The position numbers were made by a program, and so were the translations under genes. This document shows, in pieces, positions 1-11,638 of a stretch of 64,000 nucleotides of DNA (the stretch's first letter is position 1; every line of letters starts with the position of its first letter). The DNA comes from Oidiodendron maius Zn (Eukaryota; Ascomycota; Leotiomycetes; Myxotrichaceae), in NCBI GenBank assembly GCA_000827325.1, contig KN832881.1, positions 766,616 through 830,615 of the forward strand. Reading direction: 5' to 3'. Under the pieces are notes generated by a model. The model did no database searches, was not told where the DNA came from, and saw only the letters and a program-made list of their open reading frames with translations.

Positions 1-243
1 TTTTGTTCTTTCTGATTTTCTAATGTTTTTGAGACTTTCGCCACAATTGTCTGCTTGTTTTAATTCGTCGTTTTTCCTTCCTTTGGTTCTGCTCTCAGCT
101 AGGACAAGGCTTTGGTCGTCAACTGGTAAATATCCGGAGATGGATGTATGATACCTCACCTAAGCACGAGAAATCATTTAGGAAGAGAGACTCAGGACGC
201 ATAGACACAGTATTTTGACAAGTTTTTGACAATGCTATGCACT

Positions 244-1882
244 TCAACCGTGCAGATCTGTGATGAAGTGCATCTCCTGGAGAGATGGATCCTTTGAGTA
301 GCTCACGTGCAGGCCAAAGAAGCTGTTGCTCTCATCAATCGCTGCTCCACTTAGCTTTTCAAGCTCCTCTTTAAGCGTGACAGCAGATTTGACGTCCGCA
401 AAGACCACCGTGGCGTTCCCTCCATTGTACAGCCAAATACACTGAATCTGGTCCGCGCCAACAATTCTCTCGCAGAACCGTCTGAATTCAGCCTCTTTGT
501 ACATGAAGAAGAACCTGCTCTTGACAATGGTGAGGCGGCGGCTGGCAAAAGTAGGGGCACGCATGAGCTTGACCATGTCGTCGGCCGGGAATGCATCTCC
601 GCGAACGGCTTCGACAGCAAAGGGAAGACGATCAGGCTTACTTTCCGCACGCTCCTTGGTGATAATGTTGAGGAAGATCTCGGCTTCATTGGCGTACTGG
701 AAAATTATACCTGCATATCTCTTTCTCTCGTTTTCATCCATACCAAAACGGATACTGTGCTGTAATATCTACAAGTTATTATCGGATTACAGCAATCAAG
801 TTGAAAGGCATATATTTGATTGAAATTTTACTCACAAGAGAGCCCTCTTTGATAGCATTGGATATATTGGTGAGAGTGATGTGCTTGGGAATGTCAAGAA
901 GAAACACCACACGCATTTGTTCCGTCAATGGTTCGGCAACCTGAGTGCGAGTAACTGCTGGGATGCGTCCAACCGTCTGAAGCCGGGGTGTGCTACCGGC
1001 AGGCTTGCTTTGAGTCTTTAGATCCACGGTGCTCGGGCATGCTCGGGCACTGACGATGTTTGCCCAAGAGACAGCCTGGGGGACAAAGTCATCGTTAAGG
1101 CTAGCAACTGTCATTCGAGTATCTTTCTTCACAAGATTCGTGGGTTGGAGAACAGCTGGAGGTGGCTGCTTGTGGTCATTAGGTCGCTCAGGATGCGCAT
1201 GGGTTGGTGCTGGTGTTGGTGGTCGGATAACAACAGCAACATGTTGCTTCGGTAGGCCCGGTATTATGGGATTATTATGAATGCCACTTTGAGTAGGAAG
1301 GCACGGAGGACTAAGATTCCACTTTAGGAACTCCATCAGTGGGTATTCCTCGCTGAAGAAGAATGTGGCGCCCGGTGGCAGCGCTCTGCAGAAGCGAACA
1401 ATATGGCCCTCAAGTTGCAAGCCGTTAAGATCACGCAGTGCAGCAGCAGCTTCTTCTGGAGTGCTCATGATAGCCCATCGAAACACTTGCTCCGACCTTA
1501 CGTCAATAACACAAGGGCATTTGAGGGTTTCGCCGCAATTCTTAAGTAATCCCTTGAACGCTTGAACCTGCCAGTTATGTGGAACGCCCAATGCATAAAG
1601 AGCTCGGCCTTCAAGGACATCCTCCTGATATAATTTTGGCATACCAGGTAGCACATTAAAGGAGTCGAGCCCAGCCCTGCTTATCCAGACATCTGGTCCA
1701 TCAGGATGGGTATCACCTGTAGCCTCTTGATAAGATATCACTTCGGGTGCTGGAGTCGCAGCCGTGTTCCACAAGGTACGTGAGCTAGAGACGGGCTTTT
1801 GTAATTAGTTATTGTCATATCCATTTACCTCTTCGCAAGGACTAGTAATAAATGAATGAGATGAAAGGCATACTGAGGTCAT
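244..1882 (-). CDS. RRM-type RNA-binding protein, 3 exons
   Basis: Exons 1882-1874, 1795-836 and 759-244 give about 494 aa. The second intron (760-835) has donor GTGAGT and acceptor TTACAG and joins ...AIKEGSL to HSIRFGMDEN in frame. The middle of the protein has an RRM-like segment (residues about 80-135, with RWAIMSTPEEAAAALRDLNG and GHIVRFCRA), a Pro-rich linker, and a second RRM-like unit split by the intron (VVFLLDIPKHITLTNIS onward). A third partial one lies near the C-terminus (CIWLYNGGNATVVFADVKSA). This suggests a nuclear or cytoplasmic RNA-binding protein, but I cannot name an orthologue. The start is uncertain: I chose a 9-nt first exon (MTS) spliced through GTATGC...AAAAG because no ATG precedes the conserved region in the main exon. 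Confidence 0.65.
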
Positions 1883-2674
1883 TGCGTGTATGATTTTGGC
1901 CTCAATTAGCCAAAGCGGCGTTGCAAGATTTGCCTAGAAGTCAGCACGACGGCTCATTCTTTATGAGGATACGGTGAGCTTACTAGGATCCTTGGGAAGG
2001 GTGTAGTAGTTTCGACTCACGAGATTCGATTGTTGACTTTTATGGTTTAGCTTTGGGGTGTTGATGTTCGCTGGCCGATGTAAGGAAGCTGCAGAGTGAA
2101 GTGCGCACGGTTTTATAGTGACCAACAAATCGCCATAACTTCGTCTTTTGAAATATAGAAAACTATGTGTACTGTCACGCATAATAGATATTCCTTCGCT
2201 TATAGAGAGATACTCGCTCTGATTGAATGCAAGACAGATTCTAATCATATTGTTCAAAGTTGTTTTGGGGAAAAGGAGATAGGCCAAGCATTGTTTACTT
2301 CTTGGCTGTTCCATTCTTTCAATGATTGTGATCTCAGCAGTCTGTAACCGTGTTTAAATATTCGCTCTATGCTTTGATACCCGCGGATTGAGGAGCATTC
2401 CAAAATCGCATGTTGATCCGCCCCCTTTTTAAGCGAGAATCTCTGTAGGTCACGCAGATAAGAGAGACTCAGCATCGCTCGCCTCGAATAAGAATTCGAA
2501 GAAGACTGACACTCAAAAGATATAAGTGGGGCGGCATACATGACAGCAGTTCCCAATACAAGCCGCAATACTTCGCTATCCGGTGTTGCGAGTGACTCCC
2601 TGATTATGTTCTATATCTATGCAGATATGTACACCAGCCGTTGCGCGTTAAATCATTCAATATTCTATCGACTT
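1883..2674. other. Gap without a supported gene
   Basis: It holds the presumed promoter of the RRM gene and the downstream flank of proline dehydrogenase. The short open frames on both strands lack a usable start, splice signals or recognisable protein features. Confidence 0.4.
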
Positions 2675-4194
2675 TCAGCTTTCCATCCCTATAGATTTCT
2701 TTAATCTCCTGGCTAGCTCGCCTGCCATCGCATGTCTTCCTTCTCTCGTTCGTTGCACTGCATCTTTATTTTCTTGCGCCCTCCGCAACAAATACTTCAT
2801 ACACTCGCCCGTTGTTCCCCAGACGAGATATTTATAGGCTTGGGGTATATCGATATTCTTGTCTCCATTCCCGGACTTGCCGGCATGGACGAGTTCACAG
2901 CTCACTTCATCTGCCATGCCCTGCAGTTGAGCGTGAACCAAATCTATTTGTTCTTCGCCCGTCTCAATTTGAGAGTTGCGGATTGACTGGATCTTTCGAA
3001 CTGAAGTTTGATTATGTTGGGCTAGAACAACGTTGATGTGTGGGAACTCTTCATCGCTTTCGCCTGCGACTGGTTTCAATATCGTTCCGTACGATCGTCG
3101 CACCAAACTTTCTGAGATACTATCGTATGCGTTGTCGGTGTCCGCTTTTGTGTCATGAATTAAATGTCTTGGATCGGAGCCAAGATACGCTCCTCTAACG
3201 AGCTTGACTCCAAGTGTAAATCCTTCTTTTCTAGCTGTAGCCATGTGGGACGCGAGAACTGCTGGCGCCCCTTTAAGGTATGCCTGATATGTTCCATATA
3301 CAATAGCCTTTCCCTGCTCATTCTTATTATATTTTCGCATATATTCGAGGGTCCACGCATCGATTCCAGGCTGTAGAGCGGCATTCTCTGCGTCGAAAAG
3401 CAACCGCACTCCTCGGGATGTTGCAAGCTCACAAATGGAATCAATGGCTTTCTTCAGTGCGGGAGATGGATCCTGCTGGTATCGAAGGGCATTCAGAGCT
3501 TGGCGACCAGCGCCTGTAAATTTCACAGCCACAAAATCATCAGATGTGACCAGTCTAACAGTCTCCATAGTTCCTTTTGCCCAAGGACTGATCTCGTCTT
3601 GCTTGAAAGCTTCTTCTGCCTTCGATCCTATTGCAGAAGATATTTTACTCTCGATCTTATCGTCGAGAGAAATCTCTCTTGCATAGTTGAGAACAACACC
3701 TTTGAATCCCAGGTTCCTCAATCCATCCATCGTCCGATTGATCTCGCCAGGGTTCTCGCCAGCACAAAACTGCTTATAAAAGGTTTTCTTCAAGAAGAAC
3801 CGTAGTATTGGGTTCGTGTCGGGCGAGAGAAAGGGCGACTGGGAGTGTGCGAGAGTGGCCATGATAGCAAGGGATGGTCGAAGGAGAATCTAAATAATAT
3901 TAGACTTGGCCAAATGTGTTATAGCGGTCAACTTACAGGAGAGGATGATATTGAGGTGGTTGCTAGCGATCTGAGGACTGAGCCGAGAGGGAGAATTGAA
4001 AGAGGATGAGACTTCGGCATAGCAGGATTCGATAGAGTGGCTGTATGTGACAAAGGATAGCTCGCTGGAGCAATTTGAGTAGGGGCATAAGAAGATTGAC
4101 GGCCGGACACTGTCTGTGAAGTGAGCTGTCTTGTTGGAGGGCTGAATGCCTTCCGGCCTCGAGCAAGCACTGTAGTCTTGGTCGCGCCGGCCAT
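2675..4194 (-). CDS. PUT1: Proline dehydrogenase, mitochondrial
   Basis: Exons 4194-3937 and 3889-2675 encode 490 aa. It oxidises L-proline to pyrroline-5-carboxylate with FAD and feeds electrons to the respiratory chain in the mitochondrion. The family signature is clear: QFCAGENPGEINRTMDGLR near residue 130, LLFDAENAALQPGID, GVKLVRGAYLGSDP and HINVVLAQHNQTSVR. The first exon is rich in Arg, Ser, Thr and Ala with almost no acidic residues, as expected of a mitochondrial presequence. The 47-nt intron (donor GTAAGT, acceptor TTTAG) joins LRSLATTSISSSP to ILLRPSLAIMATLAHS, the usual continuation in fungal homologues. The ATG at 4194 (MAGATKTTVLARG) is the first in frame in that exon. The ATG at 3862 alone would lose the presequence. 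Confidence 0.93.
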
Positions 4195-4518
4195 GATGAC
4201 GGCTGTGGCTCCGGAAGGCAATGAATAGAATGAACTTAGGAATCAATGGCTGACAACACGGGGGCAAAGAGACGATATTAAATGTTGAGATTCTCAGCTT
4301 CCCAAAATAATATGCCTGGTCTCGTGCGTACTGTCCTCTGAATAATGAGGGGCGTTTTGATGCCACCATCGCATGTCGACTCAAAGCTATCGGCTTGAAC
4401 CGATTCAAGCCGCACACTATCGGCCCACTTATTTGAGCCCTCTTGCAAAGAGTTGGCTGGAGCCTCCGAAGAACGGAAGTTGGAAGGCGGTAAATACAAT
4501 ATCTATAGTCCATTCTTA
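4195..4518. other. Gap between proline dehydrogenase and the Tim17-like gene
   Basis: A 324-nt stretch that must hold the proline dehydrogenase promoter and the 3' flank of the upstream minus-strand gene. I see no further gene and no clear regulatory motif. Confidence 0.4.
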
Positions 4519-5183
4519 TCATGGGACTTCGGCCTGCTGTTGTAGGTCGGTTTTGCGGCGTCCACGTCGTTGGATGAAGCCTACATATCCCGGAACTCGT
4601 CCCTTAGCGGCTCCCAGCGCATCTTGCGCCAGTCCATATATTATGCCAATGGCCAATCCACTCTTCGCCGTTCTCGCAGCCGTGGTGATGGGAAACCGGT
4701 CTGCAGTTGATTAGTTTAGACCTTTTGAAGCGTTGGTAAGAGCATACTCCACATGCTAAATGCCCCAGCCACCGACAAGCTAGCAATGACGGTATTGATG
4801 AAGTCCTTTGTCCCTCTATAGCGGTCGAACATATCCTCAATGTAGAAGAAGCCGATCGTCCAGAAGCTGACTTTAGTTCCCATCTTGAGACCCTCTTTCA
4901 CACCGCCAAACGCCATTTGATAATTCTTACTCTTATGGTAGAGGTACCATCCAGTCGGCGACGTTGGTAATCTATGCGCATTCTCCGCCCTGAATCTCAA
5001 TCCTGCCACTTGACTACCATGGGACACGCCTAGACCCATGCCAACGAGGAATGAAAAAGATGTTGCGATTGGAAGGCGGACTCCAAACGGGAGGGAGAAT
5101 CGAGAGTTGATTTTCAGCTTGCGAATCTGCTCCTCTTCACGCTGCGCCAGCTGTGCCCCGTTCAAATCCTCCATGTTGGTCAT
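4519..5183 (-). CDS. Tim17/Tim22/Tim23-family-like membrane protein
   Basis: Exons 5183-4748 and 4700-4519 give 205 aa. The 47-nt intron has donor GTATGC, an ACTAATC branch site and acceptor CTGCAG. Splicing joins SLSVAGAFSMW to NRFPITTAARTAKSGLAIG, replacing a short unspliced tail with a long conserved-looking end. Four moderately hydrophobic, Gly/Ala-rich segments are visible: about residues 35-60, 90-115, 125-145 and 160-180. The loops carry AFGGVKEGLKMGTKVSFW and a terminal QRRGRRKTD. This resembles the four-helix Tim17 fold of inner-membrane proteins, but assignment to Tim17, 22 or 23 is not possible and the family call is by resemblance only. The ATG at 5183 is followed by a second one three codons later. 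Confidence 0.7.
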
Positions 5184-5415
5184 GGCGACCTTTATTTCGG
5201 TTGGCTTAAGGTGTTGAGGTTAATATATGCAAGCCCAGAATATGAGGTAGAGATTGCAAGGACTGAATCGACCCTGTCTCATCACCTGACCGCGCGAAGA
5301 ATTTCGCGGTTGTGAACTGGCCGAGCTTACCTATCTAGACCGTACTGGCTAAATTTCTCGACGCACCATCCACCGTTCTTCATGACAGCGCAGACCGACC
5401 CACCACGTCTTCAAT

Positions 5416-5905
5416 ATGGTGAGGATGTCCACGCATGTAAGGATATCGCGAAATTAATCTACCTCTGCAGGCAAAGGAAGATGATATCAAAGCCACAGCT
5501 TGGACCCTTCGCTTCAAGAACGGCAAACACACCATCTTTCTCTTGGCGGAACCTCTCACTCCCTTCACCGCGTTGAAAACCGAACTCCTCGCGACGCTTC
5601 GAGAACGGCACCCAGCGGGGCTCTCATCTAGCACCTCAACCGAGCCATTGCTGATACCTGATTCTATTCATGAAGTCTTGCTGGGCGTGCCTGTTGACAC
5701 CTATGAGCCAAGCAAGGGGTGGGTCGAGATTACTACAGATGGCAGCATTAAGGAGTCTCCAAAGAGTCTGGGCTTGAAAGATGGTAGCATGATAGCATTC
5801 GCATTCATTGAGGGCAAGGGGGGTGAGGAGACAGTAGAATTCCATGTCGAGTTCAGTAGCTACGAGGATCAATACCCCGAGGATATGGTCGATGACGCGG
5901 CATAG
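5416..5905 (+). CDS. Small acidic protein of unknown function, ATG-intron start
   Basis: Exon 1 is only the ATG at 5416-5418. Intron 5419-5470 has donor GTGAGG and acceptor CTCTGCAG, and exon 2 is 5471-5905, giving 145 aa. The second exon is open from its first base (AKEDDIKATAWTLRFKNGK) and contains no in-frame ATG before the conserved-looking part, so the split start is the best explanation. The sequence has alternating beta-like stretches, ending LKDGSMIAFAFIEG and an acidic tail EDQYPEDMVDDAA, loosely like a ubiquitin-type fold. That resemblance is weak and I do not recognise the family. An upstream ATG at 5381 opens a reading frame that overlaps the start codon in another frame. Confidence 0.6.
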
Positions 5906-6590
5906 CTTCTGCTCTAGATTGGTTTTAGACGGCGTTTGGGTGCCGGGAATGGAGTTGGATTGGCTTTCAAGCTGCGTGGACATGGCGTATCGTTATATGA
6001 TTCCGCATAGTAGTGAAACCAAGTCATGTGAATGTGATGTTTCTCTCATTACTTCGTGATTAATTGAGGATGATTTGGGAAGATGCGAGAGAAAATGCAC
6101 AACTATATCTTGAGAGTATCCTGCTAGATTTTTCATTGTTACATGCCAAATAATAGTTTTGTAACCACAAATGCGTTCCTCTTGGTGTACTGTATATGTC
6201 CGTAGACCCTACAATCCATTCAAATGACCGTAATATTAGATCATAGCAGCTCACTAGTTCGGAGCAGGTATCTTCCTTTCCTTTCCTTTAAATCCTTTGT
6301 TAAAAGCATCTGCCGGCTTAATATCTTGCAAGAATACCTCAAGACGGGGAAGTTAAATAGAAAGTATCAAACCTCGTTAATACAACGTAGTGGGCATTTC
6401 GAGTAATGTGGTCATTAGAATAAGGTGCCACGCATTCCAAAAACTGCGGATGGACGCTAGGTGTTCCTGCCGATGCAGTCGTGGGTTATTAGTCGTCTCC
6501 GTGGCCATGAATCACTCCTCTACAATGCCCTTGGAGCAGTATCCGAAGAAGATTCCAAGATCCTCTTTCTCAGGATCTCATCTAAGGCAC
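5906..6590. other. Convergent gap, no gene seen
   Basis: It lies between the 3' ends of two facing genes and is AT-rich in its middle. It presumably carries two polyadenylation regions. No open frame looks like protein. Confidence 0.4.
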
Positions 6591-7834
6591 TCATTCGGCA
6601 TCCGGAATCCACTTGAAAGCCTCATCATCAAAGTGATGGCTGGCAAGCAGCTACAGTCAGCACACTCTTCACCCAGCAACTCAGGAATATGAATTGAATA
6701 CGTACTCTTCAAATTGCTTCTTGCTTAAGGCCTTCTCTTCATACTCGGCCACTAAAAGCTCTTTAAATGCAAACGGGATCTTTACAGGCGCTCCCTCAAA
6801 GACGGTATCCCATAAGGGAAATATATATTTGTCCTGCTCTTGGTGATTAGCCAGCCGACTACAAGCTCTGAAGATCGAATTGCATACCGCGTATTGGTGG
6901 CCGTCCTTGCAAACCAACACATTCTTGCCCTCGGGATGATTTTCATCGTATCTCGCGGTGGTGATATCAATAAATAGTCCGGTCGTCATGTCAATCCATC
7001 TAGCGTCGATAACATTCTGCGAGTCTGAATCGTCTCGGATGACATAGTGCGGGTTGATCTCTAGCAAGTAGTCTCGTCCTTTTTTGAATCGTGATGTGCG
7101 GTAGTGGAAAACCGTCATGTTATAGTACGAAGCGAGGAAGTGTATTGTTTTTTCAGTTACTTGTACATCTAGATCAGAATCCCAAGGCAGGGCCTGATAT
7201 TGGGTAAGTTGGTCACGTTTTGTTGCGTCGCATGCGTTGAAATCGACACACCTTCTTGTTCCACCACCAGCCCAAAAGTGAGCCGTGCATAAGCCATGTC
7301 TCTAGTCCGATATCTGCGAGAGTTGCTAGATAGGTCTGCATGAGATTCGACAGAGCCTCACTCTGCTCATGGTAGTCCAACTGGTGGTCGGCAAACCTAT
7401 TGCGGAACAGTCAGTGGGTTCAACCTTGGAAGACACCAGCTGAAGACACACCGGCCATCATAATGAGCATGGAATCTATAAACAGAAGAGTTAATCAGCA
7501 CAAGTACATGACATGAGTATATCCATTAATTCATTTCATCTCCATTAGACGCGCTGATGCGACTGGAGGGATGACGTACGTGCTTTCATCTGTATTAACA
7601 TTAGCCACGATCCTTTGCCAAGAACTTAGCGAGCTGCGATTTCGATGCGGACGACTTTCGTACCGCCTGTCATCATCAAAAAGTATTAAGATACTTACGG
7701 AAATATTTGTTAGAGTCATCTCCACCTCTCCCGCTTGAATCCTTCTCCTGTTTCGTTCGCACACTATAGAAATCTGCATCGCCGGTCACCCCCGCGAGGA
7801 TGACGGCGAGCGAGAGCAGCCGTGCAAGGCGCAT
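6591..7834 (-). CDS. LicD-domain protein with signal peptide, 6 exons including two microexons
   Basis: Exons 7834-7699, 7589-7580, 7475-7452, 7396-7252, 7193-6702 and 6650-6591 give 288 aa with every junction in frame. The N-terminus MRLARLLSLAVILAGVTG is a clean signal peptide, so the protein enters the secretory pathway. The LicD domain is unmistakable: TWLMHGSLLGWWWNKK, then ALPWDSDLDVQV (the DxD-type acidic cluster), then DARWIDMTTGLFIDIT. LicD proteins belong to the nucleotidyltransferase fold and transfer phosphocholine or other phospho-sugars; the fungal substrate is unknown. The 10-nt exon is needed to turn KYF into KYFHESTFHAHYDGRFAD. The last exon supplies LLASHHFDDEAFKWIPDAE, typical of the family's end. 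Confidence 0.88.
7580..7589 (-). other. 10-nt microexon of the LicD gene
   Basis: The exon is flanked by acceptor AATACAG (branch GCTAATG) and donor GTACGT. With one base from exon 1 and two from exon 3 it encodes HEST. Skipping it would break the frame. Confidence 0.75.
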
Positions 7835-8729
7835 CGCTGTTACCGGTCAGCACGCCTTTGGAAGGTGGACCAAAGGTGACTCGACATATGGGTCGCTGTG
7901 GTTGAGACCGACGTACTCTATGTGTTTGGTCTCACCGTCGCCCGATCATGGAAGAGAGAAGAAAGATAACAGGAACAGCAATGATCGGCCAAGGCCAGAA
8001 ACGGCGAGATATAAAATTGGTAGCGGGCCGGGTTGCAGGTTTAGCCCAATTGCAACCCAGAAGATTCCGGCGTTGAAGGGGATACAGAACGAGCAAGATG
8101 AGGGTTGGTGAAATAGATAGGTACTGTAGTAAAATCGCAAACCCAAGCGGGGGCGCGATATTATCTCCAAGGTGACGGAGGAGCAAAATCTGGGAAGGCT
8201 TGGCATTGGTGGACTGTGCGATCAAGGCTCGTTGGTATCTCTGATAGCACGGCGCCATTGCCCAAACGCGTCAGCTACACCACGCACCCGCTCTGGCAAT
8301 TTCGCGCGGGAGTTGGAAATGCTAGGGTCCAGTGGTGTCATTATCTTTGCCGCCCGGAGAATACCACGGTTTTGCACGAGCGAACGATGCAGCTCAGCGC
8401 AGGAGCCCTTTCCAGCATCCCCGGTGGCACAATCTCGCCTCCCTCCTACCTGTCATGTTCTACACCCCACGGCATCGGGCCAACATACTCACACACCACA
8501 GCAGGCCCAATGCTAGGATGAAACAACGGCCTCGTCACCGAAGCACGGCAAATTTCAAGTGCTTTTCCCCATGCTGGGGAAATCGAAGATTACGTCCATC
8601 CCTGCTGTCCGCCGTTACTCTCGCTGTATTTGCGCTGTGCTCTGCTAAAGACGTTCCTAGCTGGCTACAAGAAGAAATCTCATCTGGCAGCCATCTCCAG
8701 TATACACTGCTGCAAAACATCGCTTTCCA
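7835..8729. other. Gap between LicD gene and photolyase
   Basis: This holds the LicD promoter and the photolyase 3' flank. Short open frames on both strands have mixed, low-complexity composition and no domain. An ACGCGT box lies near 8265. No gene is supported. Confidence 0.4.
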
Positions 8730-10720
8730 TTATTGCTCCGCTCTTCTTCCCAATACTTCTTTATATCGGGCTAAACACCTATCTCTGCTCTCCCTGTGAT
8801 CTACCATGTGCTTCGGGTATCCGCTCTTTTCAGCCTCGGCTCCCTTTCCTCTACCATACGGATCGTGAACTGCTTTACCCTCAATCCCACGCAGTTCAGG
8901 GATCCACCTCTTGATATATTCTCCCTCTGAATCGAATTTCTCGCTCTGTAGCAGCGGGTTGAAAATGCGGAAATATGGCTGAGGATCGACCCCCGTCGAA
9001 GAACTAAATCCCCACCCGCCATTGTTCGAGGCGAAGTCTCCATCGATCAAGTGCTCCATGAAATACCTTTCGCCCATGCGCCAGTCAATGAGGAGGTGCT
9101 TTGCGAGAAAGGATGCCACAACCATCCTGCAGCGGTTGTGCATCCAGCCGCAATAGTTTAGCTGGCGCATGGCAGCATCGACGATGGGATAGCCGGTTCT
9201 TCCCTCACACCAAGCCTTGAATTTGTCTTGATCATATTCCCACTCTACCAAAGCGTACTCCGATTTGAATGGTTTGTTCATACTAAACAACGTTAAACTG
9301 ACGATCTCTAGAACGGGATGCAAACATACCAGATATAGGGCCAGTGTGCCAAAACATGTCTATAGAAGTCCCGCCACGCGATCTCGCTGATCCAGGTCTC
9401 GATGCCTACATTGCCGCCGTCAAGTCTCTTGGTGCGGTTATGGTCTCGGGCAGTTCGAACTGCAGTTCTGGCGCTTAGTGTGCCGGTGGCGAAGTGCACA
9501 CTAAGGGACGATGTCGCATTCTCTCCTGGAAAGTTCCTGTGTTCTTTATAGTCTCCAATTCGCTGCTGTACAAATATTTTAAGACGTTCATGCGCCTCGC
9601 GTTCTCCCGCTGGCCATATAGACTGAAACCTCCTCTTTTCTTCATCTTTTAGCATTTTGTTTCTCGGGGCCGTGGGTATCGTTCTGTCAAATATCTTGAC
9701 ATATCTCTCTCTCATAGAAGCAGGATTCTTGAGAGGTTCCTCAGAAAGTTCCAGCAGTTCGGGATTCTCATGAATGTGCGCAATCCAGGAGCGAAACCAT
9801 GGGGTGTATACAGAATACTGATTTCTGGTTCCAGTGGCCAATCTTCCAGGATGCACGACACAATTATCAGGTAATACATCCATAGCAATACCCTTCTCCA
9901 GGCAAGCTCTCACTAGACTTTCATCTCTTCTTAACTCGTCAACCTCAAATTCCATATTTGCAAAGAGGTGATTTGCACCCCACGCTTCTAGGAGATCTAC
10001 AATTCTCCCAGGAATTCTCTTTCTCTTCTCGATGGTCTCGACATATAATGGAATATTCAGCTTCGCTAGGTCATCTTTCAACTCCTGCAATGTCCGCAGA
10101 ATAAAATCGACTCGGGCAGGGGACGTGAAGTGAGCCTCGAAATCCTGCGGACTGACGATATACATCGTGATCAACAATGCACCCTTCTCCCTCGCTCTTT
10201 CGCTCGCAAGACGTAGAGCCTTATTATCTCGTACTCGCAAATCGCTCCTGAACCAATGAACAATGGCATCTTTAACTTTTATTTCATCCCTGGTCGAACG
10301 GATCTCCACCAGTGCAGAATCCAGAAGTTCAATAGGTCGAGGAAGTTTGTCTTCTTTGTATGCGAACACTCTCTCATATGACATTTCAGGGCCATAGAAA
10401 TCTCGAAGCACGATCCCATTGTCCTCTGCTATTTGTGACTTTGGATCTGGTGTACATATCGGATCCGTTGAGTCAATGGCAGATTTTGCCTTTTTGGTGC
10501 TGGATGTGGGAGCCGATTCTGATAATGAGGGGGGTTTGCGTTTGCCAGTAATTTTGTCTGCTTCTTTTTGACGCATTTTGCAATGAAAGGGAGTAGTTAT
10601 GGTCTTGAGGAAATATTTTTGTTGTATGTTAAGTAGCGTTCGGCCTGTCAAGGCAGCGTTTAATAGATACAAGAGAGTTCGTTTTCTTGATATAAACATC
10701 AATTTAGAAATAGTCACCAT
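8730..10720 (-). CDS. phr1: Class I CPD photolyase
   Basis: Exons 10720-9330 and 9282-8730 give 647 aa. It repairs cyclobutane pyrimidine dimers using blue light, FAD and an antenna chromophore. The N-terminal photolyase domain is seen from VHWFRSDLRVRDNKALRLA (about residue 155). The FAD domain carries WISEIAWRDFYRHVL, GRTGYPIVDAAMRQL, MHNRCRMVVASF and the run ending TGVDPQPYFRIFNP. The 47-nt intron (GTATGT...TTTAG) joins HWPYI to CMNKPFK, the family's usual sequence. About 60 residues before the domain are basic (MVTISKLMFISRKRT, later GKRKPP and TKKAK), consistent with mitochondrial and nuclear targeting. A later ATG (CKMRQKEADK) could give a nuclear form. Confidence 0.95.
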
Positions 10721-11638
10721 GAAAAATATTATTCGATGGCCGGAAACCCATTAATTTATCATAAATACCTGTCCTGATAGTATACTTTACAATACGACCA
10801 CTCATATCAGTTCTACGTCATCAGCAGATCCCTGTCTGAGTCAGATCTCGGATCTAGTGCAGTTGGATCTCGGACGGATCGAGATTCTGCTGTGAGATCG
10901 TATTTAATTATAGTTTAGCCTGTCACTGTGGTCCATCGTGCTCAGTTGTTCTAATACAGTCCAATACTTGGGATCTTGCTATATTAACATATGGAACGTT
11001 TTAAGTATTTCAGAGAAGCCCTCAGTCACTCAGGCTTTTGGGTGCTCAAGAAAATACTCAGTCCATTGCATTAGCAACTGGTAAATGCGCAGCAAAGGAT
11101 TTTATTACAGAGGGTGAGACCCATATAGATTCCTTCTTGAAATAGAGAATTTACCTACCATGTTGACCAAAATGATCTTGAAGTTATATTACTCCAATTT
11201 CGCGCATGCAAAGAAATGTCTGGCCCGTATCTGTGCTCTGACGAGATGCTCTAACGTCACAGCTCTTCAGAAGGCTAGAATCCGATCTCCGGCTGCACTG
11301 CTATCGGAATAGCAGTTTGACTTCTCGAACAATAAGGTCACTCTAAGGTGGGTACGAGAAGTCATGAAAAGCCGCACAATTTGTGTCCCCAGAATGCAGA
11401 TATCACACGATATCACAAGGAGTCCAAGAAGACCTGGGTGAGGAAGGTTGTCGATTTAATAGTCACATGTGTAGAGTTGCTATCTCAGCATAGTACCAAA
11501 CCAGGCCGTCGCTCTCAACAAGATATGTTTATCCACCCCCATCCTGCCCAACCCATAACAGCAAATCTGCTATCCGTATTAGCACGCGCTTCTCAACGTC
11601 GCTTGTAAGAATTCGTACCAGAACACCCCCAAATGCAA
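10721..11638. other. Gap between photolyase and S21e, with a small hairpin
   Basis: It includes the photolyase promoter and the S21e 3' flank. A perfect 8-bp stem with a CGGA loop lies at 11297-11316. A looser inverted pair (agtattt/aaatact around aagcc/ggctt) spans roughly 11000-11055. No protein gene or tRNA is supported. Confidence 0.4.

Noticed and set aside
1961-2568. Minus-strand frames between the RRM and proline dehydrogenase genes
   Set aside because: Poor starts and no recognisable protein features; they fall in untranslated flanks.
7800-8800. Several + and - open frames of 80-150 codons
   Set aside because: Low-complexity translations without usable splice signals, domains or agreement between frames.
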